A stretch of 64,000 nucleotides of DNA, taken from Protaetiibacter sp. SSC-01. GTDB lineage: Bacteria; Actinomycetota; Actinomycetes; Actinomycetales; Microbacteriaceae. Of this stretch, positions 10,727-18,933 are shown piece after piece (within the stretch, counting starts at the first letter, position 1; every line of letters begins with the position of its first letter). The position numbers and the translations under genes are program-made. The notes beneath the pieces are model-generated. The model was not told where the DNA came from. It did not search any database and saw only the letters and a program-made list of their open reading frames with translations. The stretch is taken from assembly GCF_014483895.1 (NCBI RefSeq), contig NZ_CP059987.1:2294001-2358000 (forward strand), written 5' to 3'.

Positions 10727-12180
10727 TCGAGCGCGTCGAGCGGCTCCGCGCCGCCCCATCCGATGCGGGCGCGACTGCCGTCGAGCGTCGCGAGGAAGGT
10801 GTCCGACCAGTGGTTCACGTCGTTCTCCGCGACCTTCTTGCGCAGCGACCGCATCCGCTTCCGCCGCTCCTGGCGGGGCATCTCGATGGCGCGCAGGATC
10901 GCGTCCTTGACGCCGTCGATGTCGTGCGGGTTGACGAGGAGCGCGGCGCGCAGCTCGTCGGATGCGCCCGTGAACTCGGACAGGATGAGCACCCCGTCCT
11001 CGTCGGCGCGCGCCGCGACGTACTCCTTCGCGACGAGGTTCATGCCGTCGCGCAGGGCCGTGACGAGCATGACGTCTGCCGCGACGTAGAGGGCCGCCAT
11101 CTCCTCGCGCGGGAAGCCGTGATGCAGGTAGCTGATCGCCTGGTGGCTGATGGTGCCGAAGTCGCCGTTGATGCGGCCGACCGTGAGCTCGATCTCGTCG
11201 CGCAGCTGACGGTAGCTCTCGACGCGTTCGCGCGACGGCGTCGCGACCTGCACGAGGGTGACGTCCTCGACCGAGAGCCGGCCGTCTTCGAGCAGCTCTC
11301 CGTAGGCCTTGAGCCGGTGGCCGATGCCCTTCGTGTAGTCGAGGCGGTCGACGCCCAGCAGGATCGTCTTCGGGTTGCCGAGGTCGTGGCGGATCTGCGC
11401 CGCGCGCTCCTGCACGTCAGGGCGTGCCGCGAGTTCCTCGAAGCTGCGCGTGTCGATCGAGATGGGGAACGCCCGCGCGATGACGCGACGCGATGCGCCG
11501 CCGTCCACGCCCGGCACGTCGATGTACGGCGTCTTCGTCGCGTAGCCCTTGAGGCGGCGCACGGCGCGGGAGAAGTTGCCCGCGTCGGCGACGCGCTGGA
11601 AGCCCACGACATCCGCTCCGAGCAGTCCGTCGACGATCTGGGTGCGCCAGGGCAGCTGCGAGAAGATGCCGTACGCGGGGAACGGGATGTGGTTGAAGAA
11701 CCCGATGAGCAGGTCGGGCCGCCGCTCGCGCAGCATCGCCGGCACGAGCTGCAGCTGGTAGTCCTGCACCCACACGGTCGCCGCGTCGTCGGAGATGCGC
11801 GCGACGGCGTCGGCGAAGCGGCGGTTGACCTGCACGTAGCGGTCCCACCACTCGCGGTGGTAGCTCGGCTGCGCGATGACGTCGTGGTAGAGCGGCCACA
11901 GGGTGTCGTTGCTGAAGCCCTCGTAGTAGAGCTCGAGGTCGGACTCGGACAACGGCACGGGCACGATGCGGATGCCGGCGTTGTCGAAGGGCTCGAGGTC
12001 GACGTCGGCCTGCCCCGCCCAGCCGACCCATGCGCCGTCGGCGGCACGCATGACGGGTTCGAGCGCCGTGACGAGGCCCCCCGGAGACTGCTTCCAGCTC
12101 GCGTTGCCGGCCTCGTCGACCACGCGGTCGACCGGGAGACGGTTGGACACGACGACGAAGCTGTAACGCTCGTCGGACAT
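10696..12180 (-). CDS. otsA: Trehalose-6-phosphate synthase (GT20)
   Basis: A retaining glycosyltransferase that joins UDP- (or ADP-) glucose with glucose 6-phosphate. The N-terminus has VVVSNRLPVDR, followed by GGLVTALEPVM and the GWAGQ segment. The C-terminal domain has the nucleotide-sugar binding motif GVDRLDYTKGIGHRLKAY and the NLVAKEY/ EFTGA region (about residues 370-395). I chose the ATG at 12180 (494 aa). TACCGT at 12188-12193 ends 7 nt upstream and no Shine-Dalgarno is present, again suggesting leaderless translation. It is transcribed with otsB and divergently from the isomerase gene at 12285. Confidence 0.97.
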   Translation of the reverse strand: MSDERYSFVVVSNRLPVDRVVDEAGNASWKQSPGGLVTALEPVMRAADGAWVGWAGQADVDLEPFDNAGIRIVPVPLSESDLELYYEGFSNDTLWPLYHDVIAQPSYHREWWDRYVQVNRRFADAVARISDDAATVWVQDYQLQLVPAMLRERRPDLLIGFFNHIPFPAYGIFSQLPWRTQIVDGLLGADVVGFQRVADAGNFSRAVRRLKGYATKTPYIDVPGVDGGASRRVIARAFPISIDTRSFEELAARPDVQERAAQIRHDLGNPKTILLGVDRLDYTKGIGHRLKAYGELLEDGRLSVEDVTLVQVATPSRERVESYRQLRDEIELTVGRINGDFGTISHQAISYLHHGFPREEMAALYVAADVMLVTALRDGMNLVAKEYVAARADEDGVLILSEFTGASDELRAALLVNPHDIDGVKDAILRAIEMPRQERRKRMRSLRKKVAENDVNHWSDTFLATLDGSRARIGWGGAEPLDALEWTIERPPRS

Positions 12181-12187
12181 GGCCACC

Positions 12188-12193
12188 ACGGTA
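12188..12193 (-). promoter_or_regulatory. Probable -10 box of otsA (leaderless)
   Basis: TACCGT on the minus strand, 7 nt from the ATG at 12180. This is the same spacing as at ilvD, tetR and the HTH gene in this window. Confidence 0.45.
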
Positions 12194-12235
12194 CACGGGC
12201 CGCGGGCGACACCCCGGGGGCTTGCGCTTTGGGGC

Positions 12236-12264
12236 TTGCTGTGACTTCATGCGACGGACATATT
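12236..12264 (+). promoter_or_regulatory. Candidate sigma-70-type promoter for the isomerase gene
   Basis: TTGCTG (12236-12241) and CATATT (12259-12264) are separated by 17 bp and lie 21 nt before the ATG at 12285. Only the TTG and four of the six -10 bases match consensus, so support is modest. Confidence 0.35.
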
Positions 12265-12284
12265 CGGGAGCTACCGTGGAGAAC

Positions 12285-13166
12285 ATGATCTCGGTCGGCA
12301 TGAGCACGACGTGCGTCTACCCGTTCGCGGTCGAACACGCCTTCCGCATCGCGCGCCTGGCCGGCTTCGACTCGATGGAGATCATGGTCACGAACGATCC
12401 GGTGACCCAGGATGCCGAGAAGCTGCTCGAGATCAGCGACCGCTACGGCCTCCCGATCTCCGCCATCCACGCCCCCGTGCTGCTGCTCACGACCTTCGTG
12501 TGGGGCCGCGACCCGCAGGTGAAGCTCGAGAAGTCGGGCGAGCTCGCGGCGGCGGTCGGCGCGGACACCGTCGTCGTGCATCCGCCGTTCCGCTGGCAGT
12601 CGGGCTACGCGCAGAACTTCGAGCGCATCGTGCGCCAGACGGCGCAGAACTCGGGCGTCAAGGTCGCGGTGGAGAACATGTTCCCGTGGACCGTGCGCGG
12701 CCGCAGCATGAAGGCCTACGCGCCCTCCCCCGACCCGCTCGACCTCGACGTCGACCACATGACGCTCGACTTCTCGCACGCCTCGCTCTCGGGGCGCGAC
12801 AGCCTCGAGATGGCGATGGCGATGGGCGACAAGCTCACCCACATCCACCTGTGCGACGGCGCGACCGCGGCCGCGGACGGCGCGATCCTCGACGAGCACC
12901 TGCTGCCGGGCGAGGGCACGCAGCCCGTCGCCGAGACGCTGCAGTACCTCGCGGGCCGGGGGTGGAACGGCAGCGTCGTCGCCGAGGTTAACGTGCGCCA
13001 GGAGAAGGACGAGCAGTACCGCCTCGACAAGCTCGTGCAGACGGTCTCGTTCGCGCGCGAGCACCTGAGCCAGGAGCACGCGACGCGCGAGCCGATCCCG
13101 ATGCGCGAGCTGCCGCTCAAGATCCGCCAGGCACGCCGAGCCGAGAAGCGCGCCGCGCGCGGCTGA
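12285..13166 (+). CDS. Sugar phosphate isomerase/epimerase (AP endonuclease 2-like TIM barrel)
   Basis: A 293-residue protein of the xylose-isomerase-like TIM-barrel family. Metal-site-type residues occur in VVVHPPF, KVAVENMFPW, MTLDFSHASLSG and HIHLCDG, spaced as in the barrel strands of this family. The substrate cannot be told from sequence. A GTGGAG ribosome site precedes the ATG at 12285, and the longer frame to 12222 lacks one. The C-terminal tail (about 260-293) is basic (KIRQARRAEKRAARG). It is divergent from otsA and convergent with the yhgE-like gene, separated from the latter by a very strong inverted repeat. Confidence 0.85.
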   Translation: MISVGMSTTCVYPFAVEHAFRIARLAGFDSMEIMVTNDPVTQDAEKLLEISDRYGLPISAIHAPVLLLTTFVWGRDPQVKLEKSGELAAAVGADTVVVHPPFRWQSGYAQNFERIVRQTAQNSGVKVAVENMFPWTVRGRSMKAYAPSPDPLDLDVDHMTLDFSHASLSGRDSLEMAMAMGDKLTHIHLCDGATAAADGAILDEHLLPGEGTQPVAETLQYLAGRGWNGSVVAEVNVRQEKDEQYRLDKLVQTVSFAREHLSQEHATREPIPMRELPLKIRQARRAEKRAARG

Positions 13167-13216
13167 CCCGCATCACGACCGCGGTCCCTGCGCCGGCCCG
13201 CTACGCGCCCCGGCCC

Positions 13217-13285
13217 GTCCGCGAGAGTACGTACTTTTCCCGCGAATGGGGCCGAAACGGGCGAAAAGTACGTACTCTCGCGGAC
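13217..13285. terminator. Strong bidirectional terminator (23-bp inverted repeat)
   Basis: Perfect 23-bp arms at 13217-13239 and 13263-13285 surround a 23-nt loop that itself can add CCCG/CGGG pairs. The right arm abuts the stop codon of the yhgE-like gene. Each arm contains the palindrome AGTACGTACT and a run of four T (left) or four A (right), giving a U-run in both directions. It separates two convergent genes. Confidence 0.85.
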
Positions 13286-15073
13286 CTAGGCAGCGGGGAG
13301 GAGCATGCGGAGCACGGATGCGCGGCGCGCGCGGCGGATGACGACGCGGCTCAGCAGGAGGCTCAGCAGGCCGAACGCGGCGAGGCCGAACGCGCTGCCG
13401 ACCGCGAGGCCGGCGTCGCCGCCCGCGACGATCTGCTGCAGGCCCGTCGTGGCCCAGCCGAGCGGCATCACCTGGCCGAGCCACGCGAACGGTCCCGCGA
13501 GGGCCTGACTCGGCAGCACGCCGCCGACGGACGCGAGCTGCACCGCGAGCAGCAGGAGCGAGATCACGAGACCCGCGCGGCCGAGGCCGACCGTGAGCAG
13601 CTGGTGGAAGGCCGTGAACGCGAGTGCCGCGACGAGCGCGAAACCGAGTGTCGCCGGCAGCAGGGCCCACGACACCTCCGCCGCGATGTGCAGCAACAGC
13701 ACGAGCAGCAGCGCCTGCACGGCCGCGACGGCGCCCGCGCGCAGACTCTCCGAGCCGATGACGCGACCCGAGCCCGCGGTCGACGCGAGCACGCGCCGGC
13801 TGAGGCGCGGCAGCACGAGGAAGATCGCGAGCGCGCCCACCCACAGTCCGAGCGGCACGAAGTAGGTGCCGATGATCTGGCCGAGCTGCGTGACCGCGTT
13901 CTGCGTCGTGACCTCGAGGCCGACGGGGTCCGCGGCGACCTCGGCGGCATCCGTCGACGGCGCCTCGCCGCCCCCGCCGAGCATGTCGGCGCCCTCGCGG
14001 AGGCCCGAGGCGAGCTCGGTCGCACCAGTCGCGAGCTGCGCCGTGCCGTCGGCGAGCCCCAGGGCGCCAGCGTCGAGCGTCGCGCCGTTAGAGGCGAGCT
14101 GCGCGGCCCCGTTCGCCGTCTGGGAGATGCCCGACGACAGCTGGCCGAGCGAGCCGGCGCCCGCGGCGAGCGCGGAGCCGTTGCCCGCGATCGTCGCGAG
14201 GCCGCCGCTCAGCTGCTGCAGGTTCTCGAGGTAGGGCGCGAGGGTCGGGTCGGCCGCGAAGCGCGGGTCGGCCGCCATGTTCTGCGCGAGCGCCGTGAGG
14301 CCGCCCGAGATCTGCGAGACGCCGCCCGCGTAGCCCTGGATGCCGGCGCCGAGGTCGCCGAGGCCCGCGGTCTGCTGGCGCATCGTCTGCAGGCCCGAGC
14401 TCAGGCGCGAGACGCCGTCTGTGTACTGGTCGAGTCCCTCGGCGAACTGCTGGGCGCCCGAGGCCGCCTGCGTCGCGCCGTCGGCGAGCTGCTCCGCGCC
14501 GTCGGCCGCCTGGCCGAACGCCTCGCCGACCGAGCCGAACTGCGTGTAGATGCCCGCAATGTACTGCTTCGTGAGCTCCGAGCCGAAGGCGCGCACCATG
14601 CCGTCGCCGAGCGACTGCGCGACCGTGCCCGCGAGGTAGGAGTGGGCGTCATCCGTCTCGAGGCGCAACTGCGCCTGCACGGGGTCGGTGCTCTGCAGCG
14701 AGACGACCGACTCGGAGAAGTCGGACGGGATCGTGAGCACGGCGTACACCTCGCCCGCCGCGAGCTTGTCTGCCGCCTCCTCGGCATTCGAGAGCTGCCA
14801 GTCCATGCCCGGCGAGTCGGAGCCCGTGAGCTCGGTCACGAGCAGGCGCCCCGCGAGCACGACGTTCTCGGTGCCGTCGTCGGCGGTCTGGGTGACCATC
14901 TCGTCGGCGTTCACGATCGCGGCGGGGATGCGGTCGATGCCCGTACCGGTGTCGCTCAGCGCGGCCATCGTGAGGCCCGCGAAGGAGAGCGGGACGACGG
15001 CCGCTCCCACGATCGCGAGCACGCGCGTCCAGCGCCGGCGGCGGCGCGGGGCGGGGATGTCGAGGGCGCTCAT
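13286..15073 (-). CDS. YhgE/Pip-family membrane protein
   Basis: The 595-residue protein has one N-terminal membrane helix (about residues 19-40) and a large external region. Residues about 190-390 of that region are a quasi-repeat of AxGAxxLAxGxxxL heptads, predicted to be long helices or coiled coil. Five or six C-terminal membrane helices follow (about 395-580), as in ABC-2-like permeases. YhgE/Pip proteins act in surface secretion and phage interaction (YueB/Pip), and relatives are linked to type VII secretion. Its ATG overlaps the stop of the mmpL gene (ATGA, 15070-15073), so the two are translationally coupled. No intact ABC ATPase is present nearby. Instead the partner MMPL protein carries a degenerate one. 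Confidence 0.85.
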   Translation of the reverse strand: MSALDIPAPRRRRRWTRVLAIVGAAVVPLSFAGLTMAALSDTGTGIDRIPAAIVNADEMVTQTADDGTENVVLAGRLLVTELTGSDSPGMDWQLSNAEEAADKLAAGEVYAVLTIPSDFSESVVSLQSTDPVQAQLRLETDDAHSYLAGTVAQSLGDGMVRAFGSELTKQYIAGIYTQFGSVGEAFGQAADGAEQLADGATQAASGAQQFAEGLDQYTDGVSRLSSGLQTMRQQTAGLGDLGAGIQGYAGGVSQISGGLTALAQNMAADPRFAADPTLAPYLENLQQLSGGLATIAGNGSALAAGAGSLGQLSSGISQTANGAAQLASNGATLDAGALGLADGTAQLATGATELASGLREGADMLGGGGEAPSTDAAEVAADPVGLEVTTQNAVTQLGQIIGTYFVPLGLWVGALAIFLVLPRLSRRVLASTAGSGRVIGSESLRAGAVAAVQALLLVLLLHIAAEVSWALLPATLGFALVAALAFTAFHQLLTVGLGRAGLVISLLLLAVQLASVGGVLPSQALAGPFAWLGQVMPLGWATTGLQQIVAGGDAGLAVGSAFGLAAFGLLSLLLSRVVIRRARRASVLRMLLPAA

Positions 15074-18021
15074 CGGACGGCTCCTTCGGTGAGGGCGGCG
15101 GGTCGGTAGTGGCCGACCGGGCGGGAGAGGACAGGCGGTGCGACGCGGTGCGCGTCGGCGGCGCCGATGACGACGGTCGTCGACGCGGGCGCGAGGCGGT
15201 CGGCGGCCGTGAGGAACGCGGCGCCCCCGTCGTCGCCCGGCAGCGGGTCGACGGAGTCGAGCACGACGACGGGCGTGCGCTCGGCGAGGGCGATGCCGAG
15301 GGTCGCGACGCCGCGCTCGACGGGCGGCAGGGAGGCGAGCGTCGTCGACCAGCCGACCACGGCATCCGAGCCGGATGCGGCGATGACGTCGCGGATGCGG
15401 GCCACCCACGCGCGGGCGCGGCGGCGGGCAGTGAAGGCGCCGTGCCAGGGGCCGGTGAGCCGCAGGCGCTCGGCGAGCAGCTCGCCGAGCGGCAGCTCGC
15501 CCTCGCGCGCGGCACCGCCGAACTCGGCGAACGACACGCGGCGCGCGACGTGCGAGGCCTCGCTCGGGAGCGGGCGGCCGGCGACCTGGGCGCGGCCCTC
15601 GACGGCCGGGAGGCGTCCCGCGACGGTCGCGGCGAGCATCCGGCGACGGGCCGCCTCGCCGCCCACGAGCGCGATCGAACCCGCGGGCACGCGCCCGTCG
15701 TAGGGACCGATGCGGGTGTCGCCGACGCCGCCGACGAGCGCCTCGAGGGTCACGGCGTCGCCCTCGGCGACGCGCGCCTCGGCCCACGCGAGGTCGTCGA
15801 GGTGGGCGCGCAGGCCCTCGCCCTCGACGTCGACGTCGGGCAGCAGGCGGTCGAGCCAGCGCGGCAGGTACCAGGCGTGGCGCCCGAAGAGCGCCATGAC
15901 GGCGGGCACGAGCGTCATGCGGATGAGGAACGCGTCGACCGCGACACCGACCGCGAGGCCGAGGGCGATGACCTTGATCATCGACATGCCCTCGGGCACG
16001 AACGCCGCGAAGACGAAGAACATGATGAGCGCCGCCGCCGTGACGACCCGGGCGGCGCCCGCGAAGCCGAGCGAGATGGCCTGCCGCGGCGTCGCTCCGT
16101 GCACGTACGCCTCGCGCATGCCCGAGACGAGGAACACCTCGTAGTCCATCGCGAGCCCGAAGAGGATCGCCATGAGCAGGATCGGCATGAAGCTCAGGAT
16201 CGGGCCCGGCACGACGTCGAGCGCCTCCGCGCCCCAGCCCCACTGGAACACCGCGACGACCACGCCGAACGACGCGAACACCGACAGCAGGTAGCCGAGC
16301 GCCGCCTTGAGGGGCACGACCACCGAGCGGAAGACCATCATGAGCAGCAGGATCGAGAGCCCCACGACGACGAGGCCGAACGGCAGCAGGGCCTCGTTCA
16401 GGCGCTCCGACACGTCGATCGCGACGGCCGTCGCCCCCGTCACGGCGATCGGGGTGTCGAACTCGCGCTCGATCGCGGGCGCGAGGTCGCGGATGTGCTC
16501 GACGAGCGCCGTCGTCTCGGGGTCGGAGGGGCCCGTCTCGGGGATCACCTGGATGATCGCGGTATCGACGGTCTCGTTCGGGATGGGCGTGCCGACGGAT
16601 GCGACGCCCGGCACGTCGGCGAGCTCGTCGGCGATCGCATCGAGGTCGTCGAGCACGTCGGTCGTCTGCGTGATGTCGACCGTCACGACGAGCGGGCCGT
16701 TGCGGCCCGGCCCGAACGCCTCGGCGAGCAGGTCGTACGCCCGGCGGGAGGTCTCCTCCTCGGAGTAGCTGCCGCCGTCGGGCAGCGCGAGCGCGAGCTG
16801 CGTCGCGGGGATCGCGGCGACGCCCAGGAGGGCGACGACGGCGAGGATGAAGACGACGGGCGCCTTGAGCACGAGCGCGACCCAGCGCTCGCCGAGCGTG
16901 CGGCGGCGCGTGTGGGCGGGGCTGGCATCCGCATCCGCCGTGTCGCGGGCATCCTCGTGCGCGTCCTGTGCGTGCGCGTCCTGGGCGAGCGCGCGGAGGG
17001 CCGAGCGGGAGCCGGGCTTCGGGGCGAGGCGGTCGCCGAGCAGGCCCATGATCGCGGGCAGCAGCGTGACCGCGGCGGCCATCGCCATGAAGACCGCGAA
17101 CGCGGCCGTGACGCCCATGAGCCCGAGGAACGGGATGCCGACGATGAGCAGGCCGACGAGCGCGATCATGACCGTGACGCCCGCGAACACGACCGAGCCG
17201 CCCGCGGTGGCGACGGATGTGGCGGCCGATTCCTCGGGGTCCGTGCCGTGGGCGAGCTGGTTGCGGTGCCGCGACAGGATGAAGAGCGCGTAGTCGATGC
17301 CCACCGCGAGGCCGATCATGAGCGCGAGCATGGGGGTCGTCGTCGAGAGGGTTGTGAAGGCCGCGAGCCCGAGGATGCCGCCCATCGAGACGCCGAGCGC
17401 GACGAGCGCTGTGAGCAGCGGCAGGCCCGCGGCGAGGAGGGAGCCGAACGTCACGATGAGCACGAGCGCCGCGAACACGACGCCGACGACCTCGATGATC
17501 GAGAGCCCGAAGTGGAAGGCCTGGAAGACCTGGCCGCCGTACTCGACCTGCACGGTGCTCGAGGCGAGCTCGTCGCCCACCGCCTGAACGTCGGCGAGGG
17601 CCTCATCGGAGACCTCCTCGCTCGCGCCCGAGAACTGCACCTGGATGACGGCCGTCATGCCGTCGTCGCTCACCGCGTCGGTCGCGTACTCGCTGAACGG
17701 CGAGATCGCGTTCTCGACGCCCTCGACGTCGCCGAGCTCGGTCGCGACGCGCTCGATCTCGTCCTCCAGCTCGGCGATGGGCGCATCCGTCGAGTGCACG
17801 ACGATCTGGCCGCTCGCGCCCGAGGTCTGCGGGAAAACGGCGGCGAGGCGGTCGATCGCCTGCTGCGACTCGGTGCCGGGGATCTTGAACGAGTCCTGCA
17901 TCGTGCCGCCGAGCGCGAGGCCGCCGACGACCGTGCCCGCGGCGAGCAGCACCCACGCGATGAGCACGGGGACGGCGCGCCGGTAGGCGAAGCGTCCGAT
18001 GCGGGAGAGCAGGATGGCCAT
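15070..18021 (-). CDS. MMPL/RND transporter fused to a degenerate ABC-ATPase-like domain
   Basis: Residues 1 to about 726 form a two-repeat MMPL transporter with about 12 helices and both proton-relay Asp-Tyr pairs (GLAVGIDYALFI and FGLAMDYEVFLVSG). Such pumps export lipids or other lipophilic compounds using proton-motive force. Residues about 730-975 look like an ABC nucleotide-binding domain that has lost every catalytic element. SIALVGGEAARRRML stands where Walker A should be (no GKS). VSFAEF replaces the Q-loop, SLPPVERGVATL replaces LSGGQ, PVVVLDSVDP is a Walker B without the glutamate, and IGAADAHR replaces the H-loop. Preceded by AAGGAGACC, 12 nt after the tetR stop and overlapping yhgE by 4 nt. 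The transporter call is firm; the pseudo-ATPase reading is mine, from motif order. Confidence 0.88.
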   Translation of the reverse strand: MAILLSRIGRFAYRRAVPVLIAWVLLAAGTVVGGLALGGTMQDSFKIPGTESQQAIDRLAAVFPQTSGASGQIVVHSTDAPIAELEDEIERVATELGDVEGVENAISPFSEYATDAVSDDGMTAVIQVQFSGASEEVSDEALADVQAVGDELASSTVQVEYGGQVFQAFHFGLSIIEVVGVVFAALVLIVTFGSLLAAGLPLLTALVALGVSMGGILGLAAFTTLSTTTPMLALMIGLAVGIDYALFILSRHRNQLAHGTDPEESAATSVATAGGSVVFAGVTVMIALVGLLIVGIPFLGLMGVTAAFAVFMAMAAAVTLLPAIMGLLGDRLAPKPGSRSALRALAQDAHAQDAHEDARDTADADASPAHTRRRTLGERWVALVLKAPVVFILAVVALLGVAAIPATQLALALPDGGSYSEEETSRRAYDLLAEAFGPGRNGPLVVTVDITQTTDVLDDLDAIADELADVPGVASVGTPIPNETVDTAIIQVIPETGPSDPETTALVEHIRDLAPAIEREFDTPIAVTGATAVAIDVSERLNEALLPFGLVVVGLSILLLMMVFRSVVVPLKAALGYLLSVFASFGVVVAVFQWGWGAEALDVVPGPILSFMPILLMAILFGLAMDYEVFLVSGMREAYVHGATPRQAISLGFAGAARVVTAAALIMFFVFAAFVPEGMSMIKVIALGLAVGVAVDAFLIRMTLVPAVMALFGRHAWYLPRWLDRLLPDVDVEGEGLRAHLDDLAWAEARVAEGDAVTLEALVGGVGDTRIGPYDGRVPAGSIALVGGEAARRRMLAATVAGRLPAVEGRAQVAGRPLPSEASHVARRVSFAEFGGAAREGELPLGELLAERLRLTGPWHGAFTARRRARAWVARIRDVIAASGSDAVVGWSTTLASLPPVERGVATLGIALAERTPVVVLDSVDPLPGDDGGAAFLTAADRLAPASTTVVIGAADAHRVAPPVLSRPVGHYRPAALTEGAVR

Positions 18022-18033
18022 GGCGCGGTCTCC

Positions 18034-18585
18034 TTAGGCGGCGGTCACGGGGGCGAGCAGCTCGCCGAGGATGCGGATGAGGGACTCGCGCAGCTGCGCG
18101 TCGTCGGGCGAGCCGTCGGGCAGGTAGGCGCCGCTCTGCGCGAGCAGGTAGGCGGCGCCGCCGAGCGCGACGGCGAAGCGCACCTGGTCGTCGACGGACT
18201 GTTGCGGGCGTGCATCCGCGATCTGGCGGATGAGCTCCTGGGCGCGTGCGACGACGGGCACGTCGACGAGGGCGCCCGACTGGGTGATGAAGATCTGCGC
18301 CGCGAGGCGGTGCTCGAGCAGCAGATCGACGAACTCGACGAGGAAGGCCTGGCGCTCCTCGTCGGTTCCGGCGAGCTGGGCGGTGCGCGGCAGGATCGCG
18401 CCGAGCTGCTCCATCGCGGGGCTCAGGGCGGCGTCGAGCAGGGCCTCCTTGGAGGCGAAGTGGTAGAGCACGCTCGCCTTGGAGACGCCGGCGCGGTCGG
18501 CGATCGCCTGGATCGAGGTGCCGAGGTAGCCCGCCGCGGCGAACTCCTTCAGGGCCACGTCGCGGAGCTCGGATGCTGTCGTCAC
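18034..18585 (-). CDS. TetR-family repressor of the mmpL-yhgE operon
   Basis: The N-terminal TetR helix-turn-helix reads ALKEFAAAGYLGTSIQAIADRAGVSKASVLYHFASKEALLDAAL (about 44 residues in two helices plus recognition helix). The rest is a helical ligand-binding domain. I prefer the GTG at 18585 (183 aa) over a TTG ten codons upstream, because TAGCGT (18593-18598) lies 7 nt before it and two operator palindromes fall just upstream. The upstream start would put an operator inside the coding sequence. It is the first gene of the tetR-mmpL-yhgE operon. Autorepression with induction by a lipophilic substrate is the natural model. Confidence 0.92.
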   Translation of the reverse strand: MTTASELRDVALKEFAAAGYLGTSIQAIADRAGVSKASVLYHFASKEALLDAALSPAMEQLGAILPRTAQLAGTDEERQAFLVEFVDLLLEHRLAAQIFITQSGALVDVPVVARAQELIRQIADARPQQSVDDQVRFAVALGGAAYLLAQSGAYLPDGSPDDAQLRESLIRILGELLAPVTAA

Positions 18586-18592
18586 CTGATCG

Positions 18593-18598
18593 ACGCTA
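18593..18598 (-). promoter_or_regulatory. Probable -10 box of tetR-mmpL-yhgE
   Basis: TAGCGT on the minus strand, 7 nt before the GTG start at 18585. The two TetR palindromes cover the spacer and the -35 position. Confidence 0.5.
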
Positions 18599-18600
18599 AC

Positions 18601-18614
18601 TGACCGATCGGTCA
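18601..18614. promoter_or_regulatory. TetR operator palindrome 1
   Basis: TGACCGATCGGTCA is a perfect 14-bp palindrome located between the -10 box and the expected -35 of the tetR promoter. It is identical to the second copy 19 bp away. TGACCGATCGGTCA-like sites are typical TetR-family operators. Confidence 0.8.
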
Positions 18615-18619
18615 AGAGC

Positions 18620-18633
18620 TGACCGATCGGTCA
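18620..18633. promoter_or_regulatory. TetR operator palindrome 2
   Basis: An exact second copy of TGACCGATCGGTCA. Centre-to-centre spacing to the first is 19 bp, about two helical turns, so two dimers could bind on one face of the DNA. Confidence 0.8.
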
Positions 18634-18711
18634 AACTCTGGGGTGACATTCAGCCAATACGCACCTCGCGCGCTCGGCGCAACCCCCGCGCGGGCCCGTG
18701 TGCGGGCGGGG

Positions 18712-18717
18712 TAGCGT
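18712..18717 (+). promoter_or_regulatory. Candidate -10 box for the small membrane gene pair
   Basis: TAGCGT lies 27 nt before the GTG at 18745 and upstream of its AAGGAGG ribosome site. No clear -35. Confidence 0.35.
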
Positions 18718-18744
18718 GGGCGGAGGCCGAAGGAGGGTCACACC

Positions 18745-18933
18745 GTGCGCAAGTTCATCTTCAACACGAGCGTTCTCAGCTCCCTCTTCGGGGCCGTCGG
18801 AGTCGTGCAGGCCACCCGCAAGGGGCCGCGCGACTGGCGCCTCATCCTCATGTGGGTCAGCTGGGCCTGCTCGGTCGCGATCGCCGTCGGCACCGTCGTC
18901 GAGGAGTCGAAGAGCAAGGAACTGGAGTGGTGA
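18745..18933 (+). CDS. Small single-TM membrane protein (62 aa)
   Basis: A GTG start is preceded by a strong AAGGAGG site 8 nt upstream. The short protein begins MRKFIFNTSVLSSLFGAVGVVQATRKGPRDWRLILMWVSWACSVAIAVGTVVEE, with a hydrophobic N-terminal stretch and a clear helix at about 33-52 and a charged tail. I do not recognise a named family. The stop overlaps the next ATG by one base (TGATG), so the two are co-translated. It is divergent from the tetR operon. Confidence 0.75.
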   Translation: MRKFIFNTSVLSSLFGAVGVVQATRKGPRDWRLILMWVSWACSVAIAVGTVVEESKSKELEW

